Source: an uncultured Mucilaginibacter sp. (lineage in GTDB: Bacteria; Bacteroidota; Bacteroidia; Sphingobacteriales; Sphingobacteriaceae). Taken from it: a stretch of DNA of 62,687 nt. Each line of letters starts with the position of its first letter. Positions within the stretch are counted from its first letter, which is position 1. The position numbers and the translations under genes are program-made. Shown here piece after piece: positions 17,051 to 26,443 of the stretch. The stretch covers positions 1 to 62,687 of the forward strand of contig CAJYJH010000086.1 in the NCBI GenBank assembly GCA_913775265.1, read 5' to 3'. The notes beneath the pieces are model-generated. The model made no database searches, was not told the origin of the DNA, and worked only from the letters and a program-made list of their open reading frames with translations.

Positions 17051-17743
17051 ATGAAGAAAAATAAACCTCTTTGCAATGCAAATAACTGTTTCATGTGTCA
17101 ACATTGCCTGGAGGACTGGCGCCCGGCCATTAGCGCTAACAAAATAAATGTTAAAGTAAAAAAAGGCGAAATTATATTTAACGAAGGCGATGCCGTTACC
17201 GGAATTTATTTCGTTTACAGCGGCAACGTTAAAGTGTATAAGCAGTGGGATGCTGATAAAGAATTAATTATTCGTTTTGCCCGGGGCGGAGCCCTGTTAG
17301 GTCACCGCGGCATGGGAGATGACTTAAGGTATCCGATATCGGCCGCTGCGCTTGAGGATTCGGTGATTTGTTACGTAGACATGAAGTTTTTTGAAAGCAC
17401 ATTACGGGTCAATAACGAACTAACTTACCAACTGGTTAATTTTTTTGCCAATGAGCTCCGCTTATCCGAACGCCGCATGCGCGATTTGACGCACATGCCC
17501 GTAAAAGGACGCGTAGCTGATGCCCTGCTTAAGCTGCACCAGCAATTTGGTACTACAGAAAGCGGCCTGATTAACATCAATCTGAGCAGGCAAGATTTAG
17601 CCTCTTACGCCGGCGCGACTTACGAAACCGTTTTTAGAGTGATCAACGAACTGGTAGCCGAACAAGCCATTAGCCTGGATGGTAAAAGCATTGCCATTAC
17701 CAATCATGAAATGCTGACAACGTTGTCGCAAGCGGAGCTTTAA
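17051..17743 (+). CDS. Crp/Fnr-family transcription regulator with an N-terminal Cys cluster
   Basis: A 230-residue regulator. A cyclic-nucleotide-binding-type beta-roll covers about residues 30-145 (GEIIFNEGDAVTGIYFVYSG), followed by a dimerisation helix and a winged helix-turn-helix (about 160-225) whose recognition region is RQDLASYAGATYETVFRVI. The N-terminus holds four closely spaced cysteines at residues 8, 13, 16 and 19, with a His at 18. This suggests an iron-sulphur cluster or another redox or metal site, as in FNR, but the spacing differs from Escherichia coli FNR. It is transcribed away from the porin gene. Confidence 0.88.
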   Translation: MKKNKPLCNANNCFMCQHCLEDWRPAISANKINVKVKKGEIIFNEGDAVTGIYFVYSGNVKVYKQWDADKELIIRFARGGALLGHRGMGDDLRYPISAAALEDSVICYVDMKFFESTLRVNNELTYQLVNFFANELRLSERRMRDLTHMPVKGRVADALLKLHQQFGTTESGLININLSRQDLASYAGATYETVFRVINELVAEQAISLDGKSIAITNHEMLTTLSQAEL

Positions 17744-17848
17744 GCCCTTCCTTAGAGTTTTATTAAAATTTAAATTCCGCTTTTTGATGCCGCCCGGGCA
17801 CTTTATCTTCGTGCTGTAATTGATCCATCCAGCAATACACTATCAGCC

Positions 17849-18721
17849 GTGAAAAAATTACCGGGCAGATTTTTATGGAGCCTTTTTATATTGGTGGGCA
17901 GCGTAGCCTGCAACCAGTCGTCTAAAAACCAGCAGTCAGCAACAACAGATACATCAACTACAGCAGCTACCAGCAGCAATCCAAACACAGCGAAAATTGC
18001 CGATGCGGCAACCATTATGGCGCGCAAAGAGGTGCCTATACTTTGCTACCACCAAATACGCAACTGGACCGCCCGCGACTCCAAGCGTGCCAAGGATGAC
18101 ATCTGCCCCACAGACCGCTTTAAATCACACATTAAAATGCTGGCCGATAGTGGTTATCATAGCATTTTGCCTGATCAGCTGTATGCTTACCTGACTCAAG
18201 GAGCAGCTTTACCATCAAAACCTATCATGATTACGTTTGACGATACTGACCTGGATCAGTATACGGTAGCATACCCTGAACTTAAAAAATACAATTTTAA
18301 GGCGCTGTATTTTATCATGACGGTATCTATGAACCATCGCCGGTATATGAGCAAAGCGCAAGTTAAAACCCTGTCGGACGAGGGCAATGTGATTGGCAGC
18401 CATACTTACGATCATAAAATGGTAGTTAAGTATGCACACAACCCCGACCCTAAAATGGATGATTGGATTGTACAAGTAGATAAACCAACAGAAGCACTCG
18501 AAAAACTAACAGGTAAAAAATTAGAATACTTTGCCTACCCCTACGGTTTGTGGAACACCGCCATTTTGCCCGAACTGCAAAAGCACCATTTTAAAGCCGC
18601 CTTTCAGCTGGCCGAAAAACGCGATCCGCAAAACCCGTTGTTTACCATCCGCCGCATCATCGGCAGCGGTTATTGGTCGGCCGGTAATTTAAACCACGCC
18701 ATTAAAAAGAGTTTTAAATAA
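17849..18721 (+). CDS. Polysaccharide deacetylase lipoprotein (NodB domain, CE4)
   Basis: A 290-residue protein starting with GTG. The N-terminal signal ends in the lipobox SVAC (Cys21), followed by a Ser/Thr/Asn linker to about residue 55. The NodB homology domain follows: motif 1 ITFDDTDLD near residue 129 gives the catalytic Asp and metal Asp, and motif 2 GSHTYDHK near residue 186 gives the two metal His. The tail contains YPYGLWN, matching motif 3. Such enzymes remove N-acetyl or O-acetyl groups from polysaccharides or peptidoglycan. The gene is flanked downstream by a broken lipoprotein gene on the opposite strand. Confidence 0.87.
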   Translation: MKKLPGRFLWSLFILVGSVACNQSSKNQQSATTDTSTTAATSSNPNTAKIADAATIMARKEVPILCYHQIRNWTARDSKRAKDDICPTDRFKSHIKMLADSGYHSILPDQLYAYLTQGAALPSKPIMITFDDTDLDQYTVAYPELKKYNFKALYFIMTVSMNHRRYMSKAQVKTLSDEGNVIGSHTYDHKMVVKYAHNPDPKMDDWIVQVDKPTEALEKLTGKKLEYFAYPYGLWNTAILPELQKHHFKAAFQLAEKRDPQNPLFTIRRIIGSGYWSAGNLNHAIKKSFK

Positions 18722-18725
18722 AATG

Positions 18726-19310
18726 TTACTTTTTAACCAGTTGGATGTTTTTTATCGCCCTATTCAAGCCTTTCCACTGCATTGATTTCCCATCATCACT
18801 TAGCTGCATCTCAAAATTTTCTCCTATCAAAGTTAAGTAGATCAGATACATTTCTTCTTTTTCGGTAACTTGAGAGTATCCTGTAGGAAATCGAAACTCA
18901 AATAAGCCAAATACTTGCGGACCGGTTTTGTGATAAATTCTGTTGGCAGAGGCGCTCATAGTAAACCCCACCGGGTAGGATTTATTACCAAATGTTAATG
19001 TTCCGGTCACGTCGTTCTGGCGGCGATACAGTTCGTTAGTATTATAGTCTATATGATTAATGGTTTAAGTAGCAAGATTTTTGAGTATTGTATCTTTATA
19101 AATACCTATTTCACCTGTAGATGTCTGAAAGGGCACAATATTCATTTCCTGCATTTGCCACGTACCGTACAAAGCAGGCCTTATACTATCCATCAACTTA
19201 ACAGATGCTGAATTGAAATCTAATTTAGGGTCTGAGACAAGAACGTCCTTTTTATTACAAGCACAAAGTATTGCGAATGCAAAAAAACATAACAGGCACT
19301 TAATTTTCAT
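18726..19310 (-). pseudogene. Lipoprotein gene interrupted by one in-frame stop codon
   Basis: Reading from the ATG at 19310, the frame codes a signal peptide with lipobox ILCAC (Cys18) and then 63 more residues before TAA at 19067-19065. The same frame continues open through TINHIDYNTNELYRRQ and 94 more residues to the stop at 18726, with no frameshift. The whole is 193 codons around one internal stop. GTWQMQE before the stop and TLTFGNKSYPV after it look like the strands of a lipocalin-like lipoprotein. The second half has a GTG at 19010 but no signal peptide. This is probably a recent nonsense mutation, unless there is a sequencing error or readthrough. Confidence 0.75.
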
Positions 19311-19546
19311 ATTATGACAATAAGGTTTGGGTAAATCTAAGTCTTACAAACTAAAAACATGTTAATATTTAAAATTCTAATCATTTTGTTATTTCGCAAC
19401 AACCTGAAAGAAACTTGATGAATTGCAAAAGATTTGCCCGAGACTTATTTAATTAATTATAGAATAACTTAGCTAAAAGCGTACTTAAGCTCTTACTGAT
19501 ACTGCTTTTATACTTTTTGATGATTTTTAGCTAATGCAACAACACT

Positions 19547-19554
19547 TACCTTTG
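19547..19554 (+). promoter_or_regulatory. Candidate -7 box for the efflux gene
   Basis: TACCTTTG matches the Bacteroidota -7 consensus TAnnTTTG exactly and lies 25 bp before the ATG at 19579. No TTG stands at the right distance upstream; TTTTT at 19524-19528 is the nearest candidate for the -33 element. Confidence 0.45.
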
Positions 19555-19578
19555 CAAGCTTCAGCGTAACAACACACC

Positions 19579-20763
19579 ATGCTTACTCAAAATAAAAATT
19601 CGAAATATATAATTTACGTACTCGGTTTGTTAGCGGCCTTGGGGCCGTTTTCTATTGATATGTACCTGCCTGGCTTTAAGGTAATTGCTGCCGATCTTAA
19701 AACGTCGGCATCTGCCGTATCACTTACCCTATCGAGCTACTTTATCGGTATCTCTGCCGGCCAATTACTTTACGGTCCGCTACTTGATAAATACGGACGT
19801 AAAAAGCCATTGTATTTCGGCGTTATACTTTACCTGGCAGCTTGTGCAGGCTGTTATTTTTCGGCAGACATTAACCACCTCATTGCTTTCCGCTTTTTGC
19901 AGGCCATAGGCAGCTGCGCGGCAGCCGTAGAATCGGTTGCCTTAGTACGCGACTTATATGAACCGCAGGAACGCGCCAAGGCCTTCGCCTCTATTATGCT
20001 GGTTATTGCATTATCGCCAATGCTTGCCCCCACCATAGGTGGATATTTAATTGCGGCAGCCGGCTGGCAAACGGTTTTTATATTTTTAGCGGTAATGGCC
20101 GTGTGTGTATTGCTATTATCTTATTATTTAATTCCCGAAGTATTTATACCCGAGCCGGGCTACTCGCTTGCACCAGCACCTATTTTAAAGGGCTATTTTT
20201 CGGTAATTAAAGAGCCTCAGTTTGTGACTTACGCTTTAGTATCAGCGCTCATCTTTTCGGGCTTATTTGTATACGTGGCCTCATCCCCTATTATTTTTAT
20301 GGAATTATATGGCGTGAGCGAAACCGGTTATGGCTGGATCTTCGCCGGGTTATCGGTTGCCTTTATCGGCTCGAGCCAGGTAAACTCATTAATGTTGCGC
20401 TGGTACTCCAGCCCTAAAATTATCAATTATTCTTTAGTACTGTGCATCATCAGCAGTGTTGCCTTTTTGGCATTTGCGCTATTAGGTATGCTAAACTTAA
20501 TTAATACGCTTGTTTTCCTCGCACTTTTTTTAATTGGCTTAGGCTTTATTAACCCCAATGCCTCGGCTTTATCACTTGAACCCTTCAGCAAAAATGCAGG
20601 AAGCGCATCGGCATTAATGGGTGCTGTGCAAATGGGTTTGGGTGCGCTGGTATCGGGTTTAACCAGTTCGTTCCCGGCCGGGTCGGTATTGCCTATGCCG
20701 CTATGTATGACAGTGGCTTCGGTATTAGCAGCAATAGTTTTGATGATACACAGACGCCGGTAA
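19579..20763 (+). CDS. Bcr/CflA-type MFS drug efflux transporter
   Basis: A 394-residue membrane protein with 12 predicted helices. The first helix carries the Bcr/CflA signature LGPFSIDMYLPGF (about residues 21-33), followed by the MFS motif GPLLDKYGRKKPLYFG (about 68-83). Members expel bicyclomycin, chloramphenicol or sulphonamides with proton exchange; the substrate of this copy is unknown. The gene is convergent with the sigma-factor gene, with only 10 bp between the two stops and no obvious terminator in between. Confidence 0.9.
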   Translation: MLTQNKNSKYIIYVLGLLAALGPFSIDMYLPGFKVIAADLKTSASAVSLTLSSYFIGISAGQLLYGPLLDKYGRKKPLYFGVILYLAACAGCYFSADINHLIAFRFLQAIGSCAAAVESVALVRDLYEPQERAKAFASIMLVIALSPMLAPTIGGYLIAAAGWQTVFIFLAVMAVCVLLLSYYLIPEVFIPEPGYSLAPAPILKGYFSVIKEPQFVTYALVSALIFSGLFVYVASSPIIFMELYGVSETGYGWIFAGLSVAFIGSSQVNSLMLRWYSSPKIINYSLVLCIISSVAFLAFALLGMLNLINTLVFLALFLIGLGFINPNASALSLEPFSKNAGSASALMGAVQMGLGALVSGLTSSFPAGSVLPMPLCMTVASVLAAIVLMIHRRR

Positions 20764-20773
20764 GTAAAACCTT

Positions 20774-21379
20774 TTAATCTAATAAGCTGCTTAGGCCAGT
20801 GAAGCTTATTAATAATAATGCAATATCTTGATGCTTTAGTAAATAGCTTCGTATAGATTGAAGCGATTGGGTCATATGGCTATTGACAGTAGCGATTGAA
20901 ATCCCCATGATTTTCCCTGTTTCCTCATAACTTTTACCTTCCAATTTACACAACTGAAAAACCTGGCGACGTTGCGGGCTTAACTGATCGATGGCTTTTT
21001 GCAGCAATTGACCGGCTTCTTTAATTTCAAGTAACTCATCCCCGCTTAAATAATAATCAACCTGATTTAGAATTAAGTTGCGAATGAGCGCCTGATCGCT
21101 GGCCAGCTTTCTGAAATAATTATAAACTAAATTTTGTGCGATTGTAAACAGGTAAGCCCTAAAAGATTTTTGCGGATCAAGATTGGCACGATACGTCCAA
21201 ACTCTCATAAACAGCTCCTGCAACAACTCATCAGCAACATCGGCATCTTTAACTAAAAAACGAAGCCGTAAATACACCGGTTTGCTGTATAAATGATAAA
21301 GCTCATCAAAGGCCGCATTATCACCATCCGCAAGCCGAATTATTAATAATTCTTGCTGTATTTCTCCGTAATTACTCAA
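20774..21379 (-). CDS. ECF RNA polymerase sigma factor
   Basis: A 201-residue sigma-70 family protein with the ECF layout. Region 2 (about 22-90) holds FDELYHLYSKPVYLRLR and DELLQELFMRVW. Region 4 (about 120-185) holds LSPQRRQVFQLCKLEGKSYEETGKIM and the helix-turn-helix GISIATVNSHM. Ending with a hydrophobic tail (ALLLISFTGLSSLL) is common in the Bacteroidota SusC-linked group. The divergent FecR anti-sigma gene is 208 bp away, and SusC has the matching STN domain, so this is the sigma factor of a trans-envelope signalling set. Confidence 0.9.
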   Translation of the reverse strand: MSNYGEIQQELLIIRLADGDNAAFDELYHLYSKPVYLRLRFLVKDADVADELLQELFMRVWTYRANLDPQKSFRAYLFTIAQNLVYNYFRKLASDQALIRNLILNQVDYYLSGDELLEIKEAGQLLQKAIDQLSPQRRQVFQLCKLEGKSYEETGKIMGISIATVNSHMTQSLQSIRSYLLKHQDIALLLISFTGLSSLLD

Positions 21380-21398
21380 TAGTCAGGGTTACTGCCCC

Positions 21399-21430
21399 TA
21401 AATTTAAATTTTTAACGCATTACAAACAAG
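21399..21430 (-). promoter_or_regulatory. Candidate promoter of the ECF sigma gene
   Basis: On the minus strand a TTG (complement of 21427-21429), a 20-base spacer and TAAATTTA (21399-21406) follow the Bacteroidota -33/-7 form with a single mismatch at the last base of the -7 box. The start codon is 20 bp further on. Confidence 0.4.
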
Positions 21431-21587
21431 ACACTTACAATATAACCTATTAACTTTAAGATTAGCCATAATATAATGCGCTGATTATAAAGCAATTATT
21501 AAAAAATTGTAAAATTAAACAATTTGCGTTCATTGTTTTTTTTCGCAACTGTGTATTAGATAGTGATTTAAAAGGTAAACAAAACCA

Positions 21588-22766
21588 ATGCAAGAGCTTT
21601 TTGGCAAATATTTAAGGCGCGAGTGTTCTCCGGCCGAGATTGAAGCCTTGATGAAACATTTTAATCAACCGGAAAATGCTTTGTTGTTAAAGCAACTGAT
21701 TTTGGAAGAGCTAAAAAGCACAGTGCCTCAAACGGATGACTTTACTGATACGGATATTCGTTTAAAGCAGATTCATCAGCGGCTGGCCAAGTCAATGAAT
21801 GCAAGTGACAAGCTTGCTAAAAAATCATATAGATGGAGGTGGATCGGCGTTGCAGCAAGTTTAGTGATCGTATTGGGATGCACTTATTATTTCATGATTA
21901 AACCTGAGCCGCCTGCAGTGTTAATTGTAGGTAACATAAAAAGTGTTAAGCCCGGTAGTAATGCAGCAACATTGGTATTGGCAAATGGTACACGCATTTT
22001 GTTGAGTAATGCCAGGCAAGGGCAATTAGCCACTCAGTCGGGGGCATTGATTATTAAAGATGCCGATGGTAGTCTTCACTATGAATCTACCGGCAACTCA
22101 AAAGCTACAGATTACAATACCCTCAGTACTGCAGAAGGTGAACAATTTACTATTGAGCTACCCGACGGAAGTGTGGTAACACTAAATGCAGGTTCGTCTT
22201 TACGTTACCCCGCCAGTTTTGCGGGCCTGCCAGAAAGAAATGTAGAACTTACTGGCGAAGGGTATTTTGATGTAAAACATAACCGGCAGCAACCTTTCAA
22301 AGTAAAAGCAGGTGGCCAGGTTGTACAGGACATAGGCACCCAATTTAATATAAGTAACTATACCGAGGAGTTAACTGTACAAACCACTCTTGTACAAGGC
22401 AGTGCCCAGGTAATGACTACAGCGCATGAGGCTACCCTGACCCCAGGACAACAGGCAGTGCTAAAAGACAAATTGTTAAAAACTCACGAAGTAAATACAG
22501 AAGTTTTTACAGCCTGGAAAAGAGGACTGTTTGCTTATCAGGATACGAAACTTGATGATGTAATGCGTCAGATTGCGCGGTGGTATAATGTTAAAATAAC
22601 TTATACCGACGATGCGCTGCGCAACCGGCGATTAAGCGGCAGCGTTTCGCGATACGATGAGGTAAAAGGCATATTAGAAGCTATTAGCTACACAGCTAAA
22701 GTAAGATTTGTAGTAAGCGGCCGCACGGTCGAAATACTGCCTGGTTCATCGTCAAATAATGATTAG
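21588..22766 (+). CDS. FecR-type anti-sigma factor
   Basis: A 392-residue inner-membrane protein. The N-terminal cytoplasmic part (about 1-80) should bind the sigma factor. One membrane helix lies at about 85-105 (WIGVAASLVIVLGCTYYFMI). The periplasmic FecR domain follows (about 180-275), with TAEGEQFTIELPDGSVVTLNAGSSLRYP split over residues 185-213, and the C-terminal DUF4974/STN-like domain (about 310-385) with FAYQDTKLDDVMRQIARWYN. It would relay ligand binding at SusC to the sigma factor encoded divergently upstream. The SusC gene follows after a 306-bp gap. Confidence 0.92.
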   Translation: MQELFGKYLRRECSPAEIEALMKHFNQPENALLLKQLILEELKSTVPQTDDFTDTDIRLKQIHQRLAKSMNASDKLAKKSYRWRWIGVAASLVIVLGCTYYFMIKPEPPAVLIVGNIKSVKPGSNAATLVLANGTRILLSNARQGQLATQSGALIIKDADGSLHYESTGNSKATDYNTLSTAEGEQFTIELPDGSVVTLNAGSSLRYPASFAGLPERNVELTGEGYFDVKHNRQQPFKVKAGGQVVQDIGTQFNISNYTEELTVQTTLVQGSAQVMTTAHEATLTPGQQAVLKDKLLKTHEVNTEVFTAWKRGLFAYQDTKLDDVMRQIARWYNVKITYTDDALRNRRLSGSVSRYDEVKGILEAISYTAKVRFVVSGRTVEILPGSSSNND

Positions 22767-23072
22767 TAAGACTAGACAGTTAAGCAAAATAGTGTTATTG
22801 GCTAAAAGCAGATTGCTGCTGTTGGAATTATTAGATAAGGTTTGACAAAAACAAACCCCTAGCAATAGCAAATAGCAGTAGAAACCTAATACTATAACTA
22901 ACAATTATTTATTAACCTTAAAATTAGCAAGCAAACAAAAAAAGAACAAACCCAAACAACAGAAAGGGTTGGCCAAAAAAAACCAGGAACGTTCGCGGCG
23001 TACCTGGCTAATGTTTAGCTAACCTAAAACTGAGTGACGAAACCCTATTTCTGATTAAACACAAACAATCAA
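22767..23072 (+). promoter_or_regulatory. Leader region between FecR and SusC genes
   Basis: No ORF is seen in these 306 bp. A hairpin (CCAGG at 22983-22987 and CCTGG at 23003-23007, with an ACG/CGT extension) lies 66 bp before the SusC start. The gap is A-rich on the plus strand and is likely to hold the sigma-dependent promoter of the SusC operon. No consensus for this sigma is known to me, so I cannot place it. Confidence 0.35.
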
Positions 23073-26000
23073 ATGTATAAATTTTATACTAAACATTGGT
23101 GTGTACCGCCCGGCTACGCCCCAAAATTACTATTGATAATGAAGCTAACTGTGTTATTTGTAATGGTGACACTCTTGCAGGTGAGCGCCGCTTCGTATGC
23201 GCAAAAACTTAGTTTTAAAAAGAAAAGCGCAACACTCGAAGAAGTGTTTGCCCAAATACAAACACAAACTGGATATCATGTATTGTACTCTCCCGACCTG
23301 ATCAATGAGCGAACCAGGATTGACATTAGCTTTAACAATACTGATCTGAAAAAAGTTTTACAGGATTTACTTAGTGAAAGTGTTTATAGCTATACCATAG
23401 ATGGCACAAACATTTTAATTACCAAAGCCAAACCTAAATCCTTTTTCCAAAAAATCATTGATATAGTAGCTGATACCAGGTTACCCGGAAAAGTAATTGC
23501 AGAAGACGGCCAACCTTTGCCCGGAGCTACAGTTCAGGTTAAGGGAAAAAATAGCGTAGCTACCACTGATAAAGAAGGCATTTTTAATATTAACGTTATA
23601 CCCGAAAAGGACGTTATAATCATTTCGTTTATTGGTTACGAAACCCGCGAACTGGCAGCAAAAGATTTGAAGTCGCCGGTGGTAATTACCCTTAAAAAAT
23701 CAATAAGCAATCTCGACCAGGTACAAGTTACCGCCTACGGCACAACTACCAAGCGCCTTAATGCAGGTAACATTACAACTGTAACGGCCCAAGAAATCGC
23801 AAAAAACCCCGTAAATAACGTTATGGAAGCTTTACAAGGGAAAGTGCCGGGTTTATTTATACAGCAAACCACCGGGCAGCCGGGTGGCGCCTTTAACCTG
23901 CGCATCCGCAGTTCGGCCAATTTTAACACCGGTGCTACAGCGCCTTTAATTGTTGTTGATGGTGTGCGTTATCCGGGTAATACACTGCCTGTATCCCAAA
24001 ATACCTCCTATGGCACCGCCGATTTTTTAAAAGGCGGCAGCGGTCTTAATTTTATCAACCCAAATGATATTGAAAGTATTGATGTTTTAAAGGACATTGA
24101 CGCAACGGCAATATATGGCTCATCGGGTGCTTATGGTGTAATATTAATTACCACAAAAAAGAACAGGCTGGCTACGCAGGCTTTTAACGCCAATGTTTAT
24201 ACCGGTGTATCAGTAAACGGCCAAACCGAACCATTGCTCAATACCGAACAATACCTGATGCTGCGTCGGGAGGCCTTAAAGAATGACGGCATCACTGCCG
24301 TCCCAGCTGGTAACAGCGACCTGAACGGAACCTGGCCTGCAGACCGCTACACCAACTGGCGGAAAGTGTATTTAGGCAATAAAGCATCAACTACCAATGC
24401 AAACCTGTCATTAAGCGGAAGCGCCAAAAACTCGTCTTACCTCATTAGCGGAAGTTTCAGAAACATTGGTAATATACAAAGACACAAAGGCTCCAATCGC
24501 GACGGCTCGCTGCGCTTTGCTTTAAACACCAGTACAAATAACAACAAATTCAGTCTGTCACTAACGGGCACCTACCTGTCATCACTAAGTGATATGGTAC
24601 CTTTTGATTTTTCGACGGTTGCTTTAACCGTTCCTAACGCTCCTAATCCGTATAACGAAGATGGTTCTGTTAACTGGGCAGCCATAGGCACGGATGTTAA
24701 CAGCAGCAGCTCGGCCAGTAACATTAACCGCAATTACAAAAACGCCACTACAAATTTACTGGCAAATGCAACCTTAATCTATCATCCCATCGAAAAACTA
24801 ACGCTGCGCACCATATTCGGTTATAACGACATTACAGGCCGGGAGCAGATTGAATATCCATTATCAGTATTTAACCCGTCAAACAAAGCAGCGCCAACAC
24901 AAACCGTTGGTATTTTAAGCCAGTACAATATCAAATCGCTTACTATTTCGCCTTATGCAGAATACCGTACCGGTTTAGGTAAAAAAGGCGATTTGAGCTT
25001 TAAACTGGGGGCCGAAATTACCAGATCGGTACAGAACAATAACGGGATAACAGGCACCGGATTTCCGTCGGACGCTTTATTAAGAAATCCTTCGTCTGGA
25101 TCGTCCGTCATCACTAATGATAATCAAATAGAAAACAGGGTTATCGGCACTTACGGTATCATTAAATACGTTTGGGATCAAAAATATATCGTTGATATCA
25201 ATACCCGGAGGGATGGCTCTATAAAGTTTGGGCCCAACAGGCGCTTTGGTAATTTTGGCTCTGTTGCTGCTGCCTGGATATTTAGCCAGGAAAAGTTCTT
25301 TAAAAGCGAGTCGGGCATTTTAAGCTTCGGGAAAATCAGGGCCAGCACGGGTACCGTTGGCGGTGATGCCATAGGTAACTGGAATTACTTAAGTACCTAT
25401 AGTGTAATTGGAGGCTCTTACGATGGCAAAACTGGTCTGGCGCCCGGATCCTTACCAAACCCTAACCTGGTTTGGGAGCGTAACAAAAATTCGGAAGTTG
25501 CTTTAGAATTAGGCTTTTTGAAAGATCGCATCTTTTTAGAAGGAGCTTACTATTATAATAAGGCTTCTAACCAGCTTGTAAATCAAAATTTATCGAGCGT
25601 AACAGGTTTCACCAATTACGCCTTAAACTCTGACGCAATTATCAGCACCAGTGGTTTTGAGGCTACATTGAGCACAAACAACATTAAAAGCAAAAATTTT
25701 AACTGGACTACACGTATCAACATCTCTGTTCCGAAAAGCAAACTGGTAAAAATGCCGTCTAACACAGCAAGCAACGCAGCGCTCAATGTTAACTATGTAG
25801 AGGGCAAACCTGTTACCGGCATATTAGTTTATAAATACAATGGTGTTAACCCGGCTACCGGTAACTACAGTTTTACCAATGCAGCCGGAGTAACCCAGGA
25901 TTACCTGACCGGGCTCGAACAAAAAGACAGAACAGAGTTTATAAATCTGGCGCCTAAATATTTTGGCGGTATACAAAACTCTTTAAATTATAAGCAACTT

Positions 26001-26432
26001 TCGCTCGACTTTCAGATTACAGTTACCAGCCGCACCGGCACCAACTTCTTAGGCCAAACTGTATTTCCCTTTGGTATTTATGGCTTAAATGGCTCAACGC
26101 AATGGCTTAACCGCTGGCAAAATCCGGGCGACGTTACTAATTTCCCGAAGCTATCTACCAGCTTGCTGAGCTATCTCAGACAATCTAACTTTCAAAATAG
26201 TACCGGTGCCTATAGCGATGCTACTTATGCCAGGTTACAAAACGTAAGCCTGAGATATGCAGTAAAAGGCGCATATATCAATAAACTGGGCATCAAAAAC
26301 CTGCAGGTTTATCTTCAGGGGCAAAACCTGCTCACGGTATCCAAGTTTGGCGGTTTAGATCCTGAAAACCTGGCTGCCGGAGTTATACCTCCGTTACGCG
26401 TATTTACCGGCGGCATTAACGTAACCTTTTAA
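23073..26432 (+). CDS. SusC/RagA TonB-linked receptor with STN signalling domain
   Basis: A 1119-residue outer-membrane transporter. The long N-terminus ends in a signal peptide (VSAASYAQ, near residue 46). A secretin/TonB STN domain follows (about 60-120; LEEVFAQIQTQTGYHVLYS), then a carboxypeptidase-regulatory-like domain (about 140-215; GKVIAEDGQPLPGATVQVKG), the plug with SNLDQVQVTAYGT and VPGLFIQQTTGQPGG, and the barrel. The STN domain is the part that contacts FecR, so this receptor both imports and signals. It starts a four-gene operon with SusD, TlpA-like and metallopeptidase genes. Confidence 0.95.
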   Translation: MYKFYTKHWCVPPGYAPKLLLIMKLTVLFVMVTLLQVSAASYAQKLSFKKKSATLEEVFAQIQTQTGYHVLYSPDLINERTRIDISFNNTDLKKVLQDLLSESVYSYTIDGTNILITKAKPKSFFQKIIDIVADTRLPGKVIAEDGQPLPGATVQVKGKNSVATTDKEGIFNINVIPEKDVIIISFIGYETRELAAKDLKSPVVITLKKSISNLDQVQVTAYGTTTKRLNAGNITTVTAQEIAKNPVNNVMEALQGKVPGLFIQQTTGQPGGAFNLRIRSSANFNTGATAPLIVVDGVRYPGNTLPVSQNTSYGTADFLKGGSGLNFINPNDIESIDVLKDIDATAIYGSSGAYGVILITTKKNRLATQAFNANVYTGVSVNGQTEPLLNTEQYLMLRREALKNDGITAVPAGNSDLNGTWPADRYTNWRKVYLGNKASTTNANLSLSGSAKNSSYLISGSFRNIGNIQRHKGSNRDGSLRFALNTSTNNNKFSLSLTGTYLSSLSDMVPFDFSTVALTVPNAPNPYNEDGSVNWAAIGTDVNSSSSASNINRNYKNATTNLLANATLIYHPIEKLTLRTIFGYNDITGREQIEYPLSVFNPSNKAAPTQTVGILSQYNIKSLTISPYAEYRTGLGKKGDLSFKLGAEITRSVQNNNGITGTGFPSDALLRNPSSGSSVITNDNQIENRVIGTYGIIKYVWDQKYIVDINTRRDGSIKFGPNRRFGNFGSVAAAWIFSQEKFFKSESGILSFGKIRASTGTVGGDAIGNWNYLSTYSVIGGSYDGKTGLAPGSLPNPNLVWERNKNSEVALELGFLKDRIFLEGAYYYNKASNQLVNQNLSSVTGFTNYALNSDAIISTSGFEATLSTNNIKSKNFNWTTRINISVPKSKLVKMPSNTASNAALNVNYVEGKPVTGILVYKYNGVNPATGNYSFTNAAGVTQDYLTGLEQKDRTEFINLAPKYFGGIQNSLNYKQLSLDFQITVTSRTGTNFLGQTVFPFGIYGLNGSTQWLNRWQNPGDVTNFPKLSTSLLSYLRQSNFQNSTGAYSDATYARLQNVSLRYAVKGAYINKLGIKNLQVYLQGQNLLTVSKFGGLDPENLAAGVIPPLRVFTGGINVTF

Positions 26433-26443
26433 ATGTTAAAATA

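Noticed and set aside
17732..17786. AAGCGGA and TCCGCTT arms around the end of the Crp/Fnr gene as a terminator.
   Set aside because: The loop would be over 40 bases and the first arm lies inside the coding region; too weak to call.
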